A stretch of 64,000 nucleotides of DNA from Phycicoccus sonneratiae (GCF_016887965.1 NZ_JAFDVD010000015.1:143077-207076); one strand, 5' to 3'. Shown: positions 8,836 to 18,435, counted from the first letter of the stretch. Notes: generated from the sequence alone by a model not told the origin. Translations and numbers: made by a program.

Positions 8836-9906
8836 GTGACGGACCAGGACCTCGACCTCTTCGGCTCCGGCGGTGCCGACGCCGACGACGCCCCCGACGA
8901 GGGCGCCGACGAGCCTCGCCGACCCCGCCGGCGGGGTCGGCGGGTGCTCCTCGTCCTCGTCAGCCTCCTCGTCCTCGTCCTCGTCGCGGTGGCCGGCTTC
9001 GTCGGCTACCTCGGCTGGCGGGTCAACGACAACGTCACCCAGGCCGAGCTGCTGCCGACCGCCGCCCCGCCGACCGTCGACGCCGAGGGCGACCCCATCC
9101 AGGTCCCGGCCTCCGGCAACGGCACCAACTTCCTCCTCGTCGGCGCCGACAGCCGCGGCCCCAACGACCGCGGGCGCGCCGACGTCATCGTCCTCGTCCA
9201 CGTCCCGGCCGACCCCACCGCCATCCAGATGGTCCACTTCCCCCGCGACCTCTACGTCTCGATCCCCGGCCACGGCAAGAACAAGATCAACGCCGCGTAC
9301 GCGTTCGGGGGCGAGCCGCTGCTCGTCGAGACCATCCAGAACCTCGTCGGCATCAAGATCGACCACGTCGCCCGCACCGACTTCGACGGCTTCAAGGGGA
9401 TGACCGACGCCGTCGGCGGCGTGCGCGTGTACGCCGAGGAGGGCAACGACGCCTCCGGCAACGGCGGCAAGGCCATCCAGAAGGGCTGGAACGAGCTGAA
9501 CGGCGAGCAGGCGCTGGCGTTCGTCCGCGAGCGCTACGAGCTGAGCGAGGGCGACATCTCCCGCGGGCGCCGGCAGATGGCCTTCGTCAAGGCGCTGCTC
9601 CTCAAGGCCACGAGCAAGCAGACCATCACCAACCCGCTGGCCATCGCCCGCTTCACCGACGCCGCGACGAAGAACCTCGTCGTCGACAAGGGCCTGTCCA
9701 TCGGCGCGATGAAGGACTACGCGCTGCTGCTGCGCCACATCCGGTCCTCCGACGTCGTCTTCGCGACCGCGCCGTTCACCGGCTTCGGGATGGACCCGGT
9801 GGCGGGCAGCATCGACATCGTCGACACCAAGGGCATGAAGCTGCTCGGCGAGGCGCTGCGCAAGGACCAGATGGACGACTACCTCGACGTGTTCGTCACG
9901 CCCTGA
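8836..9906 (+). CDS. LytR-CpsA-Psr (LCP) cell-wall glycopolymer ligase
   Basis: A 356-residue type II membrane protein that should transfer lipid-linked glycopolymers to peptidoglycan (in actinobacteria, arabinogalactan or teichoic-type polymers). An acidic cytoplasmic tail (1-25), an Arg-rich stop (RRPRRRGRR), one transmembrane helix (about 37-60) and the LCP domain follow. Core motifs are FLLVGADSRG, DVIVLVHV, HFPRDLYVSIPGHGKNKINA (substrate Arg/Asp and Lys) and a late ERYELSEGDISRGRRQ. Two adjacent GTG codons occur; 8836 was chosen because TAGACT (8824-8829) is then 6 nt upstream. Confidence 0.92.
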   Translation: MTDQDLDLFGSGGADADDAPDEGADEPRRPRRRGRRVLLVLVSLLVLVLVAVAGFVGYLGWRVNDNVTQAELLPTAAPPTVDAEGDPIQVPASGNGTNFLLVGADSRGPNDRGRADVIVLVHVPADPTAIQMVHFPRDLYVSIPGHGKNKINAAYAFGGEPLLVETIQNLVGIKIDHVARTDFDGFKGMTDAVGGVRVYAEEGNDASGNGGKAIQKGWNELNGEQALAFVRERYELSEGDISRGRRQMAFVKALLLKATSKQTITNPLAIARFTDAATKNLVVDKGLSIGAMKDYALLLRHIRSSDVVFATAPFTGFGMDPVAGSIDIVDTKGMKLLGEALRKDQMDDYLDVFVTP

Positions 9907-9945
9907 CGCCCGGACCGCCGCGGGCCGGCCGGTGGCTCGACCGGG

Positions 9946-10455
9946 TCACTCGACCCGCTTGAGCTCCGCGGAGACGTGCGACTGCAGCGGCTGCCCGACG
10001 GCGGCCATGTCCATGACCCACATGAGGTTGCTGTTGACGTACCCGTAGAGCCGGTGGGCCGCCGTGTACTCCTTGGCGTCGGGGCTGCGCATCACGCCGT
10101 CGGTGCGCAGCTCGACCTTGGCCGGCTCGGCGACCCCGGCGTACATCTCGACGAAGCCGGTGGGGTGGGCGAGCAGCAGCTCGCAGTTCGTGCCGTCGGT
10201 GGAGCCGGTGACCGGGCGCCAGAAGCCGGTCTCGGTGGCCAGCGGGCGCACCTGGTTGCCGTCGTCGTCGAGCAGCCAGGTCCGCGAGTCCCAGCGCAGG
10301 AAGCGCCGGCCGTCGTGGCTGCAGACGACCTCCTGCCCGAAGCGCACGGACTCGATCGTCGGGTAGCCGACGACGCCGGCGCCCGCCCAGGTACCGACGA
10401 GCCAGGCGAGGGGGGCGAGATCCTCGTGGAGGGAGGTGTCGAGCGTGAAGACCAT
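9946..10455 (-). CDS. Nitrobindin-like heme protein (peroxynitrite isomerase family, DUF1794)
   Basis: A 169-residue ten-stranded beta-barrel of the FABP-like nitrobindin family; relatives bind ferric heme and isomerise peroxynitrite to nitrate. The signature LVGTWAGAGVVGYPTIE (about 20-36, GxWxGxG) is present, with FLRWDSRTWL and HPTGFVEMYAGV later. The expected proximal His is probably the one in LQSHVSAELKRVE near the end, assigned from position. Its ATG is only 12 bp from the divergent DsrE gene, with a -10 (complement of 10463-10468) that overlaps that gene's start codon. Confidence 0.85.
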   Translation of the reverse strand: MVFTLDTSLHEDLAPLAWLVGTWAGAGVVGYPTIESVRFGQEVVCSHDGRRFLRWDSRTWLLDDDGNQVRPLATETGFWRPVTGSTDGTNCELLLAHPTGFVEMYAGVAEPAKVELRTDGVMRSPDAKEYTAAHRLYGYVNSNLMWVMDMAAVGQPLQSHVSAELKRVE

Positions 10456-10468
10456 ACGCTCCAGTCTA
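10455..10468. promoter_or_regulatory. Overlapping divergent leaderless promoters
   Basis: On the plus strand TACGCT (10455-10460) is followed by 7 nt and the ATG at 10468. On the minus strand TAGACT (complement of 10463-10468) is followed by 7 nt and the ATG at 10455. Each hexamer shares bases with the other gene's start codon, so the two promoters are physically interlocked. Confidence 0.65.
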
Positions 10469-10839
10469 TGGATGCCCCGGCCACCACCCTCGTCGTCAAG
10501 GTCACCTGCGGCACGGAGGCCCTGGAGCGCCTTACCCAGGGCTGGACGGTCGCCGCGACGGCGCTGGCCTCCGGGCTCGAGGTCAGCGTCTGGCTCACCG
10601 GCGACGCCACGTGGACGGCGGTCCCGGGCCGGGCCGAGGAGGTCGAGCTGCCCCACTCACCGCCGCTCGCCGAGCTGCGCGACGCCGTCCTCGAGGGCGG
10701 CCGGGTGACCGTGTGCGGTCAGTGCGCCGCCCGCCGGGGGCTCGGGGAGGCGGACCTGCTGCCCGGAGCGGTCGTCCGCGGGGCGGCCGCGTTCGTCGAG
10801 GAGGTCGTGGCGCCCGGCGCCCGCGCGCTCGTCTACTGA
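10468..10839 (+). CDS. DsrE-family small protein
   Basis: A 123-residue protein of the DsrE/DsrF-like fold: an N-terminal beta strand TTLVVKVTCGTEALERLTQG, a central VSVWLTGDATW and a cysteine motif VTVCGQCAARRG (CGQC, about 79-82). In sulfur oxidisers DsrE carries persulfide on a Cys; here no dsr genes are near, so a sulfur-relay role is only a family hint. It is divergent from the nitrobindin gene with interlocked promoters and may be co-regulated in nitrosative or redox stress (inferred). Confidence 0.75.
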   Translation: MDAPATTLVVKVTCGTEALERLTQGWTVAATALASGLEVSVWLTGDATWTAVPGRAEEVELPHSPPLAELRDAVLEGGRVTVCGQCAARRGLGEADLLPGAVVRGAAAFVEEVVAPGARALVY

Positions 10840-10856
10840 CGCGGGTCGGCCGGGAC

Positions 10857-11768
10857 TCAGCCGACGAGGGCGAGCGAGACGCCGTAGGCGACGACGCCGG
10901 TGACGAGCAGCCCGGCCGCGGCCGCGGAGAGCTGACAGCGCAGGGCCGTGACGGGCGGGAGCACGACGAGGACCCGCCGCATCGCGTGCGAGACCGCGGC
11001 CGCGAGCAGGCCGACGAGGGCGGCGGTGCCGGGCCGCGGGGTGCCGATGACCGAGGCGGCGACGAGGGCGCCGGCCGCCCCGAGGACCATCGCGATCGGC
11101 AGCAGCCACGCCTTGACCGCCCCGAGCCCGGCGCCGAGGTCGGCCACCGCCCCGACGGCGACGGCGACGAGGGCGACCGTGGCGACGTCGGTGGGCCGGG
11201 CCGCCCGCGCCAGCGGCAGCCACGTCGTGCCGACGGCGAGCAGCGCGAGGCCGAAGGCGGTGACGCCGATCGACTCGGTGAGCCGCGGGCGGCCGTCGCG
11301 CCGGACGATCTGGTGGACGAACATCAGCCCGAGCCCGATGGCGAGCGCGACGGGGACGAGGCGCAGGTAGGGGTCGTCGGTCGGCGCGACGGCGGCCGCG
11401 GGCGCGAGGACCGCCGTGACACCCACGGCCAGGGCCGAGCCGAACCGGCTCGAGCTGCCGAGCAGCCGCGGCCAGCCCCACGCGAGGACCAGCCCGGTCC
11501 AGGCCAGCCCGGCCGCGAGGACGAGGGGGTCGGTGCGCAGCGCGAGGACGAGCAGCGCGGCGAGGACGACGGTGGCGACGGAGATGACCGGGCGCGGCAC
11601 GGTGGCCATCTCGGGGAGGACCGGATGCCTCAGGAGCGCCTCGCGGCGGGCCCGTCGGCTGGCCCGCGTCTCGGCCGCGGCACCGGCGGCGTCCGGCTCG
11701 ACGGCCGGCTCGGCGACGGCGTCGTCCGCCGGCTCGGCCACCCGCTCCTGCTCCTCCACGTCGCGCAT
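10857..11768 (-). CDS. Polytopic membrane protein of unknown function
   Basis: A 303-residue protein. The first 50 residues are acidic then basic ([16 protein letters not shown], then [15 protein letters not shown]), with about eight or nine predicted transmembrane helices from residue 55 to the end. A single charged loop [16 protein letters not shown] interrupts the helices. It has no transporter motif that I recognise and resembles unannotated actinobacterial integral membrane proteins. It starts 7 nt after the MoaD-like stop and is probably co-transcribed with that gene. Confidence 0.7.
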   Translation of the reverse strand: MRDVEEQERVAEPADDAVAEPAVEPDAAGAAAETRASRRARREALLRHPVLPEMATVPRPVISVATVVLAALLVLALRTDPLVLAAGLAWTGLVLAWGWPRLLGSSSRFGSALAVGVTAVLAPAAAVAPTDDPYLRLVPVALAIGLGLMFVHQIVRRDGRPRLTESIGVTAFGLALLAVGTTWLPLARAARPTDVATVALVAVAVGAVADLGAGLGAVKAWLLPIAMVLGAAGALVAASVIGTPRPGTAALVGLLAAAVSHAMRRVLVVLPPVTALRCQLSAAAAGLLVTGVVAYGVSLALVG

Positions 11769-11775
11769 CCTCGCA

Positions 11776-12075
11776 TCACCCACCGGCGAACGGCGGGAGC
11801 ACCTCGACGAGGGCCCCGGGCGGCACCGGGTCGGTTCCGGAGGCGGCGAGCCCGTCGACGAGGACCGAGCAGACGGGCAGCACCTCGGCCAGGCCCGGAC
11901 GGGCCGCGGCGAGCGCGGCGACGAGGCCCTCGACGGTCGGCGGGGCGGCGAGCACCTCGCCGTCGACCCCGGCGGCCGCGCGGGCGCCGGCCCAGTACCG
12001 GACGCTGACGGTCGCCGACGAGCCGTCCTCGGCCGTCGTCCCACTGGAGGTCGATGCCCCGTGCCGTGCGTCCAT
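11776..12075 (-). CDS. MoaD/ThiS-family sulfur-carrier protein
   Basis: A 99-residue ubiquitin-fold protein. After about 20 low-complexity residues it reads [17 protein letters not shown] and ends with [11 protein letters not shown]. The C-terminal Gly-Gly is the site of thiocarboxylation in MoaD and ThiS, and PPFAGG is the MoaD form. No molybdopterin genes are adjacent, so the partner enzyme is unknown. It is divergent from glnR with only 21 bp between the start codons, so the two promoters overlap. Confidence 0.82.
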   Translation of the reverse strand: MDARHGASTSSGTTAEDGSSATVSVRYWAGARAAAGVDGEVLAAPPTVEGLVAALAAARPGLAEVLPVCSVLVDGLAASGTDPVPPGALVEVLPPFAGG

Positions 12076-12096
12076 GACCGCCTATCCTGTGGGGCG

Positions 12097-12804
12097 ATGG
12101 CCCACCTGTTGCTGTTGACGAACACCTTGGCTCCCAGCGCCGAGGTCCTTCCGGCGCTCGGGCTCCTCAGCCACCATGTTCGCATCCTCCCGGCGGAGGC
12201 GTCGGCGCTGGTCGACGCCCCGGAGGCCGACGCCGTCCTCGTCGACGCCCGCCGCGAGCTCGCGATGGCCAAGTCGCTGTGCCGCGTCCTCACGACCACC
12301 GGGGTCTCCGCGCCGCTGCTCGTCGTCGTCACCGAGGGCGGGCTCGCGGGGCTCACCGCCGAGTGGGGTGTCGACGACGTCCTCCTCGACACCGCCGGGC
12401 CGGCCGAGGTCGAGGCCCGCCTGCGGCTGGCCGTCGGGCGTCGCGCCGAGGCCGAGGAGGACGAGGTCGGGCCGATCACCGCCGGTGCGCTCGTCATCGA
12501 CGAGACGACGTACTCGGTGCGGCTGCGCGGGAGGCTGCTCGACCTCACGTACAAGGAGTTCGAGCTCCTCAAGTACCTCGCGCAGCACCCGGGGCGCGTC
12601 TTCACCCGCTCCCAGCTGCTCCAGGAGGTCTGGGGCTACGACTACTTCGGGGGCACCCGCACCGTCGACGTCCACGTGCGCCGGCTGCGCGCCAAGCTCG
12701 GCACCGAGCACGAGCTGCTCATCGGCACGGTCCGCAACGTCGGGTACCGCTTCGTCCCCGAGGTCGCCGCCGAGCTCGAGGAGCTCGAGGAGGTCGACGG
12801 CTGA
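12097..12804 (+). CDS. glnR: Nitrogen regulator GlnR (OmpR-type orphan response regulator)
   Basis: A 235-residue regulator, almost collinear with actinobacterial GlnR: N-terminal receiver-like domain ([60 protein letters not shown]) and a winged helix with [40 protein letters not shown] and [14 protein letters not shown]. The receiver keeps the Asp of VLVDAR but lacks the usual acidic phosphorylation pocket, as known for GlnR, which acts as a dimer without a cognate kinase and controls glnA and amt. The ATG is 8 nt after TATCCT. It lies 1 nt upstream of mshD, the gene order of mycobacteria. Confidence 0.93.
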   Translation: MAHLLLLTNTLAPSAEVLPALGLLSHHVRILPAEASALVDAPEADAVLVDARRELAMAKSLCRVLTTTGVSAPLLVVVTEGGLAGLTAEWGVDDVLLDTAGPAEVEARLRLAVGRRAEAEEDEVGPITAGALVIDETTYSVRLRGRLLDLTYKEFELLKYLAQHPGRVFTRSQLLQEVWGYDYFGGTRTVDVHVRRLRAKLGTEHELLIGTVRNVGYRFVPEVAAELEELEEVDG

Positions 12805-12805
12805 C

Positions 12806-13831
12806 GTGCCGGTCACCGAGCGGCTCGAGGCCGTCGACGACGCCACCGCGCACGAGGCCCGCGAGCTGTGGGACCGCGCGGAGGCGGCCGACGGCGTCGG
12901 GGCGGTGTCGGAGGCGTTCCGGATGGCGCTCGGGGCGGCGCGGGCGGGTGTCGTCCACCTGCTGCGGCGCGACGACGCGGGGCAGCTCGTCGGGTATGCC
13001 CAGGTCGCGTCGGCGGGCACGTCCGACGCCGTCGCCGAGCTCGTCGTCGACCCCGCGGCGCGGCGCGCGGGGCACGGCCGGGCGCTGCTCGACGCGGCGC
13101 TGGCCGAGGGCACGCGGTCGGTCTGGGCCCACGGGGACCTCGACGCCGCGCGCTCGCTGGCGGCAACGGCCGGGCTGGCGCGCACCCGCGAGCTCTTCCG
13201 GATGGCCCGCCCGCTGACGTCCGCGGATGCCAACGATCCCGTTCTCCCGCAGGGCTACTCGGTGCGCGCGTTCGAGCCGGGGCGCGACGACGAGGACTGG
13301 GTCCGGCTCAACGCGGCCGCGTTCGCGAGCCATCCCGAGCAGGGCCGGCTGACCGTCGAGGACCTCCATGAGCGGATGTCGCAGCCGTGGTTCGACGCCT
13401 CGGGGTTCCTCCTCGTCGAGCGCGAGGGCCGGGTGGTCGCCTTCCACTGGACCAAGGTCGAGCCCGGCAGTTCTTCCGGGCGGGCCCACGGAGCCGGGAC
13501 GGACGAAGTCCGGCACGGGACCGGGCGGGGCCCCGGTTCCGGTCCGAACGCAGTGAGGAGCGGGACCGGGGCCCCGCCCGGTTCCGGTCCGAACGCAGTG
13601 AGGAGCGGGACCGGGGAGGTGTACGTCGTCGGGGTCGACCCGGCCGAGCAGGGGCACGGCCTGGGCGGGCCGCTGACCGCCCTCGGGCTGGCCCACCTCG
13701 CGCGGCAGGGCCTGGCCGAGGTCGAGCTCTACGTCGACGGCGACAACACCGCCGCCCGGCGCACCTACGCGCGCCTCGGCTTCGAGGACGCCGCCGTCGA
13801 CGTGCAGTACACGGCCCCGCCGCCCCCCTGA
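12806..13831 (+). CDS. mshD: Mycothiol synthase with an in-frame repeat insertion
   Basis: MshD acetylates Cys-GlcN-Ins with acetyl-CoA, the last step of mycothiol synthesis. The 341 residues hold two GNAT domains: the N-terminal one (about 45-140, ELVVDPAARRAGHGRALLD) and the catalytic C-terminal one (about 150-341, VVGVDPAEQGHGLGGPLTAL, then ELYVDGDNTAARRTYARLGF). Between FHWTKVEPG and EVYVVGVDP an extra segment of about 46 residues is inserted, rich in Gly, Ser, Arg and Pro and containing a repeated GSGPNAVRSGTG. It lies at a loop just before the acetyl-CoA site. The GTG start is 1 nt after the glnR stop. Confidence 0.93.
   Translation: MPVTERLEAVDDATAHEARELWDRAEAADGVGAVSEAFRMALGAARAGVVHLLRRDDAGQLVGYAQVASAGTSDAVAELVVDPAARRAGHGRALLDAALAEGTRSVWAHGDLDAARSLAATAGLARTRELFRMARPLTSADANDPVLPQGYSVRAFEPGRDDEDWVRLNAAAFASHPEQGRLTVEDLHERMSQPWFDASGFLLVEREGRVVAFHWTKVEPGSSSGRAHGAGTDEVRHGTGRGPGSGPNAVRSGTGAPPGSGPNAVRSGTGEVYVVGVDPAEQGHGLGGPLTALGLAHLARQGLAEVELYVDGDNTAARRTYARLGFEDAAVDVQYTAPPPP
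13532..13616 (+). repeat. 40-bp direct repeat, period 45, inside mshD
   Basis: Units 13532-13571 and 13577-13616 are identical over 40 bp and spaced 45 bp apart, exactly 15 codons, so the frame is kept. Each unit contains inverted ends (CCGGTCC and GGACCGG). A diverged copy is suggested upstream at about 13500-13530. The insertion accounts for the extra loop of MshD. Confidence 0.9.
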
Positions 13832-13838
13832 CCCATCC

Positions 13839-13885
13839 GGTCGAGGTGAAACCCGACCTCATCCGGGTCGCCTTTCACCTCGACC
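13839..13885. terminator. Hairpin after mshD
   Basis: A 13-bp perfect stem (13839-13851 with 13873-13885) encloses a smaller inverted repeat. It starts 8 nt after the mshD stop and ends before the next gene, so it should end the glnR-mshD transcript. Confidence 0.7.
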
Positions 13886-13937
13886 CGGGCGCTGCGCCCG
13901 AGTGGCGCGGACCCCGCGACGGGGGGACAGTGCGGGG

Positions 13938-15041
13938 ATGCGCGCGATCCTCCGCACCGTCCTGACCACCGTCTCCGCCGCCGCCCTCGTGGCCGGCCCC
14001 GTCGCCCTCGCCGCACCCGCCGGGGCGGACGGACACCACGACCGCGGGCACACCCCGCGCTTCACCACGCGCGTCCTCGACCCGGACCAGTCCTTCCGCG
14101 GGCTCGACGCCGTCGACGCACGGACGGCCTGGGTGAGCGGGGGCAGCATCACCGAGGGCGGGGCGGGCGGGGTCTGGCGCACCACCGACGGCGGGGCGCA
14201 CTGGCAGGACGTCTCGCCGCCGCAGACCACGGGCCTGAACTTCCGTGACGTCGAGGCCCGCAGCGCCACCGAGGCGAGCATCCTCTCGATCGGCCCGGGC
14301 GAGGACTCGCGCATCCTCCGGACGACCGACGGCGGGCGGACCTGGACCGAGACCTTCCGCAACACCGAACCGACCGCCTTCTACAACTGCCTCGCGTTCT
14401 TCCCCGGCGGGCGGCACGGCCTGGCCGTCAGCGACCCCGTCGACGGGCACTTCCGCATCGCCGCCACCGACGACGGCGGCCGCTCCTGGCGGGTCCTGCC
14501 GAGCCGCGGGATGCCCGAGGCCGACGGCGAGGCGAACTTCTCCGCGAGCGGCGAGTGCCTCACCGTCTCCGGCCACGACGCGTGGTTCGGCTCCGGCGGC
14601 GAGCGCTCGCGCGTCTTCCACTCCACCGACCTCGGCCGCACCTGGCGCGCGGCGCCCTCGCGCATCCCGCCGGGCGAGGCGGCCGGCGTCTTCGCCCTCG
14701 CCTTCCGCACCCCGCACCAGGGCATCGCCGTCGGCGGTGACTTCGCGGCCCCGGACGACGGCGCCGACGCCGTGAGCACCACCCGCGACGGCCGCACGTG
14801 GCGCGGCGCCGGCGACCTCGAGCACCTCGGCGAGGACGTCACCTGGCTGCCGGGCACTCGCTCCGCCGTCCTCGTCGTCGGCGAGTCCGGCGAGGTCGGC
14901 GGCGTCAGCGTCAGCCCCGATGGCGGGCACCACTGGGTGCGGCTGTCCGACACCGGCTTCCACACCCTCGACTGCACGGCGGACGGCTCGTGCTGGGCGG
15001 CCGGAGGGGCCGGCGGGGTCGCTCGGGCTTCCGTGCGCTGA
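13938..15041 (+). CDS. Secreted Ycf48-like / BNR-repeat beta-propeller protein
   Basis: A 367-residue exported protein. The signal peptide is about residues 1-31 (MRAILRT, hydrophobic core, cleavage near AAPAGADG). The mature part has repeated Asp-box-like motifs [54 protein letters not shown] and [12 protein letters not shown], at least five blades of a seven-bladed propeller as in Ycf48 or sialidase-fold proteins. No sialidase catalytic set was recognised. GGGG occurs just before the ATG. It is probably a cell-envelope or extracellular binding protein; the ligand is unknown. Confidence 0.8.
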   Translation: MRAILRTVLTTVSAAALVAGPVALAAPAGADGHHDRGHTPRFTTRVLDPDQSFRGLDAVDARTAWVSGGSITEGGAGGVWRTTDGGAHWQDVSPPQTTGLNFRDVEARSATEASILSIGPGEDSRILRTTDGGRTWTETFRNTEPTAFYNCLAFFPGGRHGLAVSDPVDGHFRIAATDDGGRSWRVLPSRGMPEADGEANFSASGECLTVSGHDAWFGSGGERSRVFHSTDLGRTWRAAPSRIPPGEAAGVFALAFRTPHQGIAVGGDFAAPDDGADAVSTTRDGRTWRGAGDLEHLGEDVTWLPGTRSAVLVVGESGEVGGVSVSPDGGHHWVRLSDTGFHTLDCTADGSCWAAGGAGGVARASVR

Positions 15042-15099
15042 GCCGCTCGCCCGCGGGCGAGCCCGCACCGCACGTCCCGGACCTGACAGGATGGAGGCC

Positions 15100-17406
15100 A
15101 TGACGGACGAGTCGGGTGTGAGCGTCGACGAGACCACCGCTCGCGACGCGGCGGCGGACGCATCGGCCGAGGGCACGATCGTCAGCGAGGTCTCCATCGC
15201 GAGCGCCTCCGCCACCGAGACGCGCCACCAGCCGCGCGCCACCAACGGCCGGTTCGTCCGCGGTCCGCACCAGGCCGCCGAGGAGGAGGCCGAGGGGCTG
15301 CCCTCCGACCGCTTCCTCGACCGCGAGATCTCCTGGCTGCAGTTCAACGAGCGCGTCCTCCAGCTGGCGGGCGACGAGAACGTCCCGCTCCTCGAGCGGG
15401 CCCGCTACCTCGCGATCTTCGCCTCGAACCTCGACGAGTTCTTCATGGTCCGGGTCGCCGGGCTCAAGCGGCGCATCGCCACGGGCATCGCCGTCCGCTC
15501 GGCCTCCGGGCTCGAGCCGCGCGAGGTGCTCGAGCAGATCTCCCTCGTCGCCCACGAGCTGATGACGATGCAGGCGCGGGTCTACGCCGAGCAGGTGCGC
15601 CCCGCCCTCGAGGAGGAGGGCGTCTCCATCGTCCGCTGGGACGCCCTGTCCGACGACGAGCGCGACCGTTTGGCCAAGGTCTTCACCGACCGGCTCTTCC
15701 CGGTCCTCACCCCGCTGGCCGTCGACCCCGCGCACCCGTTCCCGTACATCTCCGGGCTCTCGCTCAACCTCGCGGTCATCCTCGTCAACCCGCGCTCGGG
15801 CAAGGAGCACTTCGCCCGCGTCAAGGTCCCGCCGATGCTGCCGCGGCTGGTGCGCGTCGAGCCGGGGCCGGACGAGTCGCCGCTCGCCGACCTCTACGAC
15901 ACCCGGTTCGTGCCGCTCGAGGACGTCATCGCGGCCCACCTCGACCAGCTCTTCCCGGGGATGGAGATCCAGGAGCACTTCACCTTCCGGGTCACCCGCA
16001 ACGAGGACCTCGAGGTCGAGGAGGACGACAACGAGAATCTCCTCACCGCGCTCGAGCGCGAGCTGACCCGGCGCCGCTTCGGCCCGCCGGTCCGCCTCGA
16101 GGTCGAGGACGCGATGGACGACCACGTCCTCGACCTCATCGTCCGCGAGCTCGGGGTGCACGCCGCCGAGGTCTACCGGCTGCCGGCACCGCTCGACCTG
16201 CGCGCGCTCAACGTCATCGCCGACCTCGAGCGCTCCGAGCTGCACTTCGAGCCGTTCGTCGCCCGCACCAACGCCGACCTCGCCCCGACCGAGTCGGCCA
16301 AGGCGCGCGACATCTTCGCCTCGGTCCGCAAGCAGGACGTCCTGCTCCAGCACCCGTACGACTCGTTCTCGACGTCGGTGCAGGCCCTCCTCGAGCAGGC
16401 CGCCGCCGACCCGCACGTCCTCGCCATCAAGCAGACGCTCTACCGCACGAGCGGTGACAGCCCGATCATCGACGCCCTCATCGACGCCGCCGAGGCCGGC
16501 AAGCAGGTGCTCGCCGTCGTCGAGATCAAGGCCCGCTTCGACGAGGAGAACAACATCTCCTGGGCCCGCAAGCTCGAGCACGCCGGCGTCCACGTCGTCT
16601 ACGGCATCGTCGGGCTGAAGACCCACGCCAAGCTCTGCCTCGTCATCCGCCAGGAGGCCGAGGGGATGCGCCGGTACTGCCACGTCGGCACCGGCAACTA
16701 CAACCCGAAGACCGCCCGGCTCTACGAGGACCTCGGGCTGCTCACCGACGACGAGCAGGTCGGCGAGGACCTCTCGAAGCTGTTCAACCAGCTCTCCGGC
16801 ATCGCGCCGCGCAGCAAGTTCAAGCGCCTCCTCGTCGCGCCCCGCTCGGTGCGCTCGGGGCTGCAGGCGCACATCGACGCCGAGATCGCCCACGAGCAGG
16901 CCGAGCCGGGCAGCGGCCTCATCGCGTGGAAGGTCAACTCGATCGTCGACGAGCAGCTCATCGACGCCCTGTACCGCGCCTCGCAGTCCGGTGTCACCGT
17001 GCAGCTGTGGGTGCGCGGCATCTGCGCGCTGCGCCCCGGGGTGCCCGGGCTGTCCGAGAGCATCGAGGTGCGCAGCGTCCTCGGCCGCTTCCTCGAGCAC
17101 TCGCGGGTGTTCTGGTTCGGCGGGGGCGGCGAGCCCGTGGCCTACATCGGCAGCGCCGACATGATGCACCGCAACCTCGACCGTCGCGTCGAGGCGCTCG
17201 TCCGGCTCACCGAGCAGCGCCACCTCGACGACGTCCGGTCGCTCCTGGAACGCGGGATGTCCGACCGCTACTCGCACTGGGGGCTCGCCGGTGACGGTCG
17301 CTGGACGCGCCACCACCTCGACGAGGAGGGGCAGCCGCTCGAGGACCTCCAGACCGCCCTCGTCGAGATGCACGCCAAGCGGCGTCGCAGGGCCCGGCGG
17401 CGCTGA
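15100..17406 (+). CDS. ppk: Polyphosphate kinase 1
   Basis: Makes polyphosphate reversibly from ATP. The protein has about 768 residues, long for PPK1 because of a 60-residue acidic, probably disordered N-terminus. The core starts at [20 protein letters not shown], with [19 protein letters not shown] next. The active-site region has [13 protein letters not shown] (His expected to be phosphorylated, E. coli H435), [18 protein letters not shown] 19 residues later, and [17 protein letters not shown], whose His matches E. coli H592. ATG 15100 was chosen (CAGGAT 7 nt upstream); 15091 is in frame. It precedes mutT1 and pst, a phosphate-handling block. Confidence 0.96.
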   Translation: MTDESGVSVDETTARDAAADASAEGTIVSEVSIASASATETRHQPRATNGRFVRGPHQAAEEEAEGLPSDRFLDREISWLQFNERVLQLAGDENVPLLERARYLAIFASNLDEFFMVRVAGLKRRIATGIAVRSASGLEPREVLEQISLVAHELMTMQARVYAEQVRPALEEEGVSIVRWDALSDDERDRLAKVFTDRLFPVLTPLAVDPAHPFPYISGLSLNLAVILVNPRSGKEHFARVKVPPMLPRLVRVEPGPDESPLADLYDTRFVPLEDVIAAHLDQLFPGMEIQEHFTFRVTRNEDLEVEEDDNENLLTALERELTRRRFGPPVRLEVEDAMDDHVLDLIVRELGVHAAEVYRLPAPLDLRALNVIADLERSELHFEPFVARTNADLAPTESAKARDIFASVRKQDVLLQHPYDSFSTSVQALLEQAAADPHVLAIKQTLYRTSGDSPIIDALIDAAEAGKQVLAVVEIKARFDEENNISWARKLEHAGVHVVYGIVGLKTHAKLCLVIRQEAEGMRRYCHVGTGNYNPKTARLYEDLGLLTDDEQVGEDLSKLFNQLSGIAPRSKFKRLLVAPRSVRSGLQAHIDAEIAHEQAEPGSGLIAWKVNSIVDEQLIDALYRASQSGVTVQLWVRGICALRPGVPGLSESIEVRSVLGRFLEHSRVFWFGGGGEPVAYIGSADMMHRNLDRRVEALVRLTEQRHLDDVRSLLERGMSDRYSHWGLAGDGRWTRHHLDEEGQPLEDLQTALVEMHAKRRRRARRR

Positions 17407-17420
17407 GGCTCGGGCCGCAC

Positions 17421-18365
17421 GTGCCGACGACGATCCCGGCCGCCGGGAGCCTCCCGTGGCGGGTCCGCGACCACGCGCTCGAGGTGGCCCTCGTCCACCG
17501 CCCGCGCTACGACGACTGGTCCTGGGCCAAGGGCAAGCTCGATCCCGGCGAGGACTGGGCGTCGGCCGCCGCGCGCGAGACCCACGAGGAGACCGGGCTG
17601 CGGGTACGGCTCGGGGTGCCGCTGCCCGAGGCCCGATACACGCTGCTCGACCGCGACGGGAAGCCCGGCGACAAGGTCGTGCGCTACTGGGCGGCGACCG
17701 TCGTCGGCGGTGACGGCCGGCTGGTCAACGAGATCGACGACGTCGAGTGGCTCGACCCCCGGGTGGCCCACGACCGCCTCGACTACGCACGCGACCGCGA
17801 GCAGCTGCGCGCGCTCGTCCGCCACCACCAGGCCGGCACGCTCGACACCTGGCCGCTCGTCCTCGTCCGGCACGCGCACGCCGTGGCCCGGGGTGCGTGG
17901 GACGGCGAGCTCGACACCCTCCGACCCCTCGACCGCGAGGGCCGGGCACGGGCCGCGGCCCTCGTCGACGTCCTCGGGGCCTACGTGCCCGAGCGCGTCG
18001 TGTCCTCGCCGTCGCTGCGCTGCGTCGACACCGTCGTACCCTTCGCTGCGGGCGCGGGGATGAAGGTCCGGACGCGGAACGGGTTGTCGGAGGAGGGCTT
18101 CGCCGACGACCCCTCCAAGGCGGTGCGCCGGCTCCAGAAGGTCGTCGCCGCCGGCCGGCCCACGGTGCTGTGCTCGCACGGGCCGGTGCTGCCGGCGCTC
18201 CTCGAGGTCGTCCACGCGCTCGCCGGGGATGCCGACCCCGGCGACCTGGCCCGGCTCGAGGCCGCCGCCCGCGAGCGGCTCGTCAAGGGCGAGGCCCTCG
18301 TGTGCCACGTCGCCGGGGCCGGGCCGTCGGCGCGCGTCGTCGCCGTCGAGCGCCACCTGCCCTGA
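17421..18365 (+). CDS. mutT1: MutT1-type Nudix hydrolase with C-terminal histidine phosphatase
   Basis: A 314-residue two-domain enzyme like mycobacterial MutT1, which converts 8-oxo-GTP and 8-oxo-dGTP to the diphosphates and also hydrolyses diadenosine polyphosphates. The Nudix domain spans about 1-135, with the box GKLDPGEDWASAAARETHEETGL (about 39-61). The histidine-phosphatase domain spans about 145-314, with LVLVRHAHAV (RHA catalytic motif) and LCSHGPVLP. The GTG start is 15 nt after the ppk stop. The ppk-mutT1 adjacency matches M. tuberculosis Rv2984-Rv2985. Confidence 0.92.
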   Translation: MPTTIPAAGSLPWRVRDHALEVALVHRPRYDDWSWAKGKLDPGEDWASAAARETHEETGLRVRLGVPLPEARYTLLDRDGKPGDKVVRYWAATVVGGDGRLVNEIDDVEWLDPRVAHDRLDYARDREQLRALVRHHQAGTLDTWPLVLVRHAHAVARGAWDGELDTLRPLDREGRARAAALVDVLGAYVPERVVSSPSLRCVDTVVPFAAGAGMKVRTRNGLSEEGFADDPSKAVRRLQKVVAAGRPTVLCSHGPVLPALLEVVHALAGDADPGDLARLEAAARERLVKGEALVCHVAGAGPSARVVAVERHLP

Positions 18366-18413
18366 CCGGCGGCACCGGGGGCTGACCGTCCCGTCGGCAA
18401 GTGCTCGGGTGCC

Positions 18414-18435
18414 GTTCACGCGACGTTCACCCGTG
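18414..18435 (+). promoter_or_regulatory. PHO box upstream of pstS
   Basis: Two tandem 11-nt units, GTTCACGCGAC and GTTCACCCGTG, match the Streptomyces-type PhoP direct-repeat unit (G-T/G-TCA-then 6). They lie 96 nt before pstS, so the pst operon is probably induced by phosphate limitation through a PhoPR system encoded elsewhere. Confidence 0.85.

Noticed and set aside
13500..13616. CRISPR-like repeats
   Set aside because: Only two full copies, inside a coding frame, separated by 5 bp and not by unique spacers. No cas genes occur in the window.
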